From: Cupriavidus basilensis
GTDB lineage: Bacteria; Pseudomonadota; Gammaproteobacteria; Burkholderiales; Burkholderiaceae
Assembly (NCBI RefSeq): GCF_029335485.1
Contig: NZ_JARJLM010000500.1
Span: 1 to 52,972 of the forward strand
Reading direction: 5' to 3'
Length of the DNA: 52,972 nucleotides
The notes beneath the pieces were generated by a model. It had not been told where the DNA came from. It did no database searches and worked only from the letters and a program-made list of their open reading frames with translations. How positions within the stretch are numbered: position 1 is the stretch's first letter; every line of letters begins with the position of its first letter. Shown one piece after another: positions 50,993-52,972 of the stretch. The translations under genes were made by a program, and so were the position numbers.

Positions 50993-51289
50993 CTAGCGCT
51001 TCAATGCGGCGCTGTGCAGCGCCTCGGCCGATCCGACCGGGCGCAGCTTCTTCATGTAGGCGCGCATATCGCGGTCCGGCGACAGCTCCTGCCAGAAGCC
51101 CATGGTGAGCATCGGGTTGACGCCGGCCTGCTGCAGGCCGAGCACGTCGAACTGCGTCAGCATGGCCCGCTCCGCCTCGCCAAGGGCAAAGCGCCGCAGA
51201 TAGGCGTCGGCATCTTCGCGAAAGCGCTGTTTGGCCGAGCGGTCCACCGTCAACTGGTGGAGGACCTTTTCGAGGACGTTGCGGCTCAT
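50993..51289 (-). CDS. LigA-like subunit of the extradiol dioxygenase
   Basis: 98 residues of the aromatic-ring-opening dioxygenase LigA family, starting MSRNVLEKVLHQLTVDRSAKQRFREDADAYLRRFALGEAERAMLTQFDVLGLQQAGVNPML. It is the small alpha subunit that caps the LigB active site. It begins 4 bases after the hydrolase stop and its stop lies 14 bases before the LigB start, so the three genes are coupled. Confidence 0.88.
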   Translation of the reverse strand: MSRNVLEKVLHQLTVDRSAKQRFREDADAYLRRFALGEAERAMLTQFDVLGLQQAGVNPMLTMGFWQELSPDRDMRAYMKKLRPVGSAEALHSAALKR

Positions 51290-51293
51290 GGTC

Positions 51294-52115
51294 TTATGCG
51301 CAGAAGTTGGCGACCAGGTGCAGGAAGTCGGCGCGCCGCTCGGTCTGGACCCAGTGCCCGCACTGGCCGAACAGGTGCAGGTCCGCCTGCGGGATCGCGC
51401 GGGCCAGCAATTGGCCGCATGCGGGAGGCACCACGCGGTCTTCGCGTCCATGCAGTACGAGCGTGCGCGCCTCGATCCTGGCGATGGCGGCTTCCGGAAA
51501 ACCCTTGACCATGGTCGGGCCTTCCGCATTCGGCTTGGGCAGCAGCTTGCGCAGCGCGTCCTGCGCGCCGGGACGGGCGCTGGCCTCGTAGCGGGACTGC
51601 ACCATTTCCGGCGTGATGATCGACTGGTCGAAGGGGAACAGGCGCATGGTCTTTTCCATGTTCTCCGGCGACGGCTCGTACTCCCATGCCGAGCGCAGGC
51701 CCGGGGTCTGCTCGAACTCCCCGGCCGGCGTGCCAAGCAGCACGAGGCGGTCGACGCGCTTGGGATCGAACACCGCCAGGCCGACGGAAAGCGCGCCGCC
51801 AAAGGAGTTGCCGACAAACGAAGCCTTCTCGATATCCAGCGCATCCATGATGCCGACCAGGTGCCGCACCCATAGCTTGATGTCGTACTTCGTGCCTTCC
51901 TTGAACTCGGTAAAGCCAAAGCCCGCGATGTCCGGAACGACAACGCGGAAGGTCTTGGCAAGCTCGCCCATCACGCCCTTCCAGTTCGACCAGCCGGACA
52001 CGCCGGGTCCCGAGCCATGCAGCAGGAACAGCGGCTTGCCCGCGCCCTGGTCGAAGTAGTTGGTCTGGTGCTCCGCGGCGGTCAAGGTCAAGCCGACGCC
52101 TTCATTCTGATTCAT
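51294..52115 (-). CDS. Meta-cleavage product C-C hydrolase (MhpC/BphD/CarC-like)
   Basis: 273 residues of the alpha/beta hydrolase fold: LFLLHGSGPGVSGWSNW (oxyanion), nucleophile GNSFGG (Ser104), LVLHGREDRVVP (acid) and QCGHWVQTER (histidine). This is the form that cleaves the C-C bond of vinylogous 1,5-diketone ring-fission products, giving 2-hydroxypentadienoate and a carboxylic acid. First gene of the operon. I chose the ATG at 52115, giving the usual size and leaving the operator upstream. Confidence 0.9.
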   Translation of the reverse strand: MNQNEGVGLTLTAAEHQTNYFDQGAGKPLFLLHGSGPGVSGWSNWKGVMGELAKTFRVVVPDIAGFGFTEFKEGTKYDIKLWVRHLVGIMDALDIEKASFVGNSFGGALSVGLAVFDPKRVDRLVLLGTPAGEFEQTPGLRSAWEYEPSPENMEKTMRLFPFDQSIITPEMVQSRYEASARPGAQDALRKLLPKPNAEGPTMVKGFPEAAIARIEARTLVLHGREDRVVPPACGQLLARAIPQADLHLFGQCGHWVQTERRADFLHLVANFCA

Positions 52116-52126
52116 TTCAAAATCTC

Positions 52127-52148
52127 CATACACATACGTATGTGTATG
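52127..52148. promoter_or_regulatory. Operator of the catabolic operon (22-bp perfect palindrome)
   Basis: CATACACATAC and its exact reverse complement sit back to back without spacer (centre 52137/52138). The site lies between the operon's -10 element and the first gene's ATG. The size and symmetry fit a TetR-type regulator dimer, and the TetR-type gene lies 114 bases away. Confidence 0.85.
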
Positions 52149-52174
52149 TTATGAAGCGAAGCGAACCGGGTCAA
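52146..52174 (-). promoter_or_regulatory. Promoter of the catabolic operon
   Basis: On the minus strand TTGACC (52169-52174) and TAACAT (52146-52151) are spaced by 17 bases; the -10 overlaps the palindrome, so a bound repressor would block it. Confidence 0.55.
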
Positions 52175-52231
52175 GCTTGATTTAACGCAAATTTATTGGT
52201 GTTTACCCGTGGACGGCACAGAACCTTTCCG

Positions 52232-52243
52232 TACATATATGTA
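52232..52243. promoter_or_regulatory. Second palindrome, possible autoregulatory operator
   Basis: TACATATATGTA is a perfect 12-bp palindrome 19 bases before the TetR start and resembles the core of the larger operator. It may let the regulator control its own gene. Confidence 0.5.
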
Positions 52244-52261
52244 TTGAACGAGGGAAGTACA

Positions 52262-52876
52262 ATGCTGGCAACTTTTCGTGGAGGCACTATGCCCAAAGGC
52301 ACGGGGGCGAGTTCAGCGGCCCCTCGCAACCAACTCACGCCGGAAGACTGGATCAAGGCTGCACGCAATCTGCTGGTCAGCCGGAGCATTGACGCGGTGC
52401 GCGTCGAAGTGCTCGCCAAGGAGCTGGAAGTCACGCGCGGCAGCTTTTACTGGCACTTCAAGGATCGCGATGACCTGCTGCACCGCATGCTGACCGCCTG
52501 GCGCGACGAAGCCACCGAACAGATCATCTATCGGTTCGAACGCCGGGGACTGGCGCCAAGGGAGCTGGTGCGGGATCTGCTCACACTGCCGTTCCGGGGC
52601 ACCGCCGCGCAGGAGGCCGCCTCGACGGAGCTCGCCATCCGCGCCTGGGCCCGCCGCGAAGAGCGCGTGCGCCAGGTGCTCGACGAAGTCGATGCCAAGC
52701 GGCTTTCCTATATTGCGCAGTGCTTCAGCGCGCTCGGGTTCGACATCCCGGAGGCGCGGGCCAGGGCGTTCGCGCTATACAGCTACGAATTGTCGGAATC
52801 CCTGCTTTCCAATCAGGGAACCACTGCCCAGAAGGAAGAGCGCAGAGCCTGCATGGAACGTCTGCTGCTCAAATAG
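52262..52876 (+). CDS. TetR-type regulator of the aromatic operon
   Basis: 204 residues. The N-terminal helix-turn-helix is clear: AARNLLVSRSIDAVRVEVLAKELEVTRGSFYWHFKDRDDLLHRML. The C-terminal domain (about 85-200) should bind the inducer. Divergent from the catabolic operon and next to both palindromes, it is the obvious repressor of the operon. The ATG at 52262 has GAGGGAAG upstream; another at 52289, with GGAGG five bases upstream, is equally plausible and would give 195 aa. It is the last gene in the window. Confidence 0.88.
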   Translation: MLATFRGGTMPKGTGASSAAPRNQLTPEDWIKAARNLLVSRSIDAVRVEVLAKELEVTRGSFYWHFKDRDDLLHRMLTAWRDEATEQIIYRFERRGLAPRELVRDLLTLPFRGTAAQEAASTELAIRAWARREERVRQVLDEVDAKRLSYIAQCFSALGFDIPEARARAFALYSYELSESLLSNQGTTAQKEERRACMERLLLK

Positions 52877-52972
52877 TTCCAGGTGCCAGGTACGCTGCGC
52901 AAACACCGGGGCGATTGCGGCACCTGCCGGGATTTGCTGCCGCGTGCCGCCATCGCTACGGCCAGCGCCGCG

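Overview
The base composition, codon use and gene content point to a beta-proteobacterium of the Burkholderiaceae, most likely Cupriavidus or close Ralstonia relatives. The strongest pointers are the gene order yicC-gmk-rpoZ-spoT facing greB, the kinase-PP2C-rph-rdgB-hemW run, an LpxO-type lipid A hydroxylase, and the abundance of MocR, Bug/TctC and aromatic-degradation genes. This is inference from gene content; no database was consulted.

Layout. 1-14.8 kb: ordinary chromosome with a FAD-dependent oxidoreductase, an SSB-like protein, a MocR regulator divergent from a DUF2917 gene, an AraC regulator, a secreted hydrolase, a PAS-PAS-GGDEF protein, LpxO, an iron-regulated 2OG dioxygenase with a visible Fur box, several small conserved hypotheticals and tRNA-fMet. 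14.8-26.4 kb: conserved housekeeping block with tRNA-Arg, greB, spoT, rpoZ, gmk, yicC, a Ser/Thr kinase with its PP2C phosphatase, rph, rdgB, hemW, a glycine-zipper lipoprotein and tRNA-Ser(TGA).

26.4 to about 34.8 kb: a genomic island integrated beside tRNA-Ser. It starts with an intact tyrosine integrase and carries patchwork cargo of lower GC: a small basic protein, a decayed SRAP/YedK gene, a two-gene cassette (a DUF4238-like protein and a KAP P-loop NTPase broken by two homopolymer frameshifts), a phage Rz/Rz1 spanin pair lacking the Rz membrane anchor, a higBA toxin-antitoxin module with a clear promoter and operator, two IS5-family fragments, and a LysE-type exporter. The right attachment site was not found.

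34.8-40.7 kb: a D-glucarate utilisation locus: Bug-type binding protein and glucarate dehydratase, divergent from a FadR-type regulator and an alpha-ketoglutaric-semialdehyde-type dehydrogenase. The middle enzyme (5-dehydro-4-deoxyglucarate dehydratase) is not in the window.

40.7-52.9 kb: one long leftward operon for an aromatic compound, controlled by a divergent TetR-type regulator with a palindromic operator on the operon promoter. In transcription order: C-C hydrolase, LigA-like and LigB-like extradiol dioxygenase subunits, Rieske ferredoxin, Rieske oxygenase alpha and beta, cis-dihydrodiol dehydrogenase, nitronate-monooxygenase-like flavoprotein, 2-hydroxypentadienoate hydratase, an ABC-type binding protein, a feruloyl-CoA-synthetase-like ligase, a 32-codon relic of acylating acetaldehyde dehydrogenase, and a ferredoxin-type reductase. 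Together these would dihydroxylate an aromatic ring, rearomatise it, cleave it in meta position, hydrolyse the product and hydrate the dienoate. The final aldolase and acetaldehyde dehydrogenase have been lost from the operon. The substrate cannot be read from the sequence.
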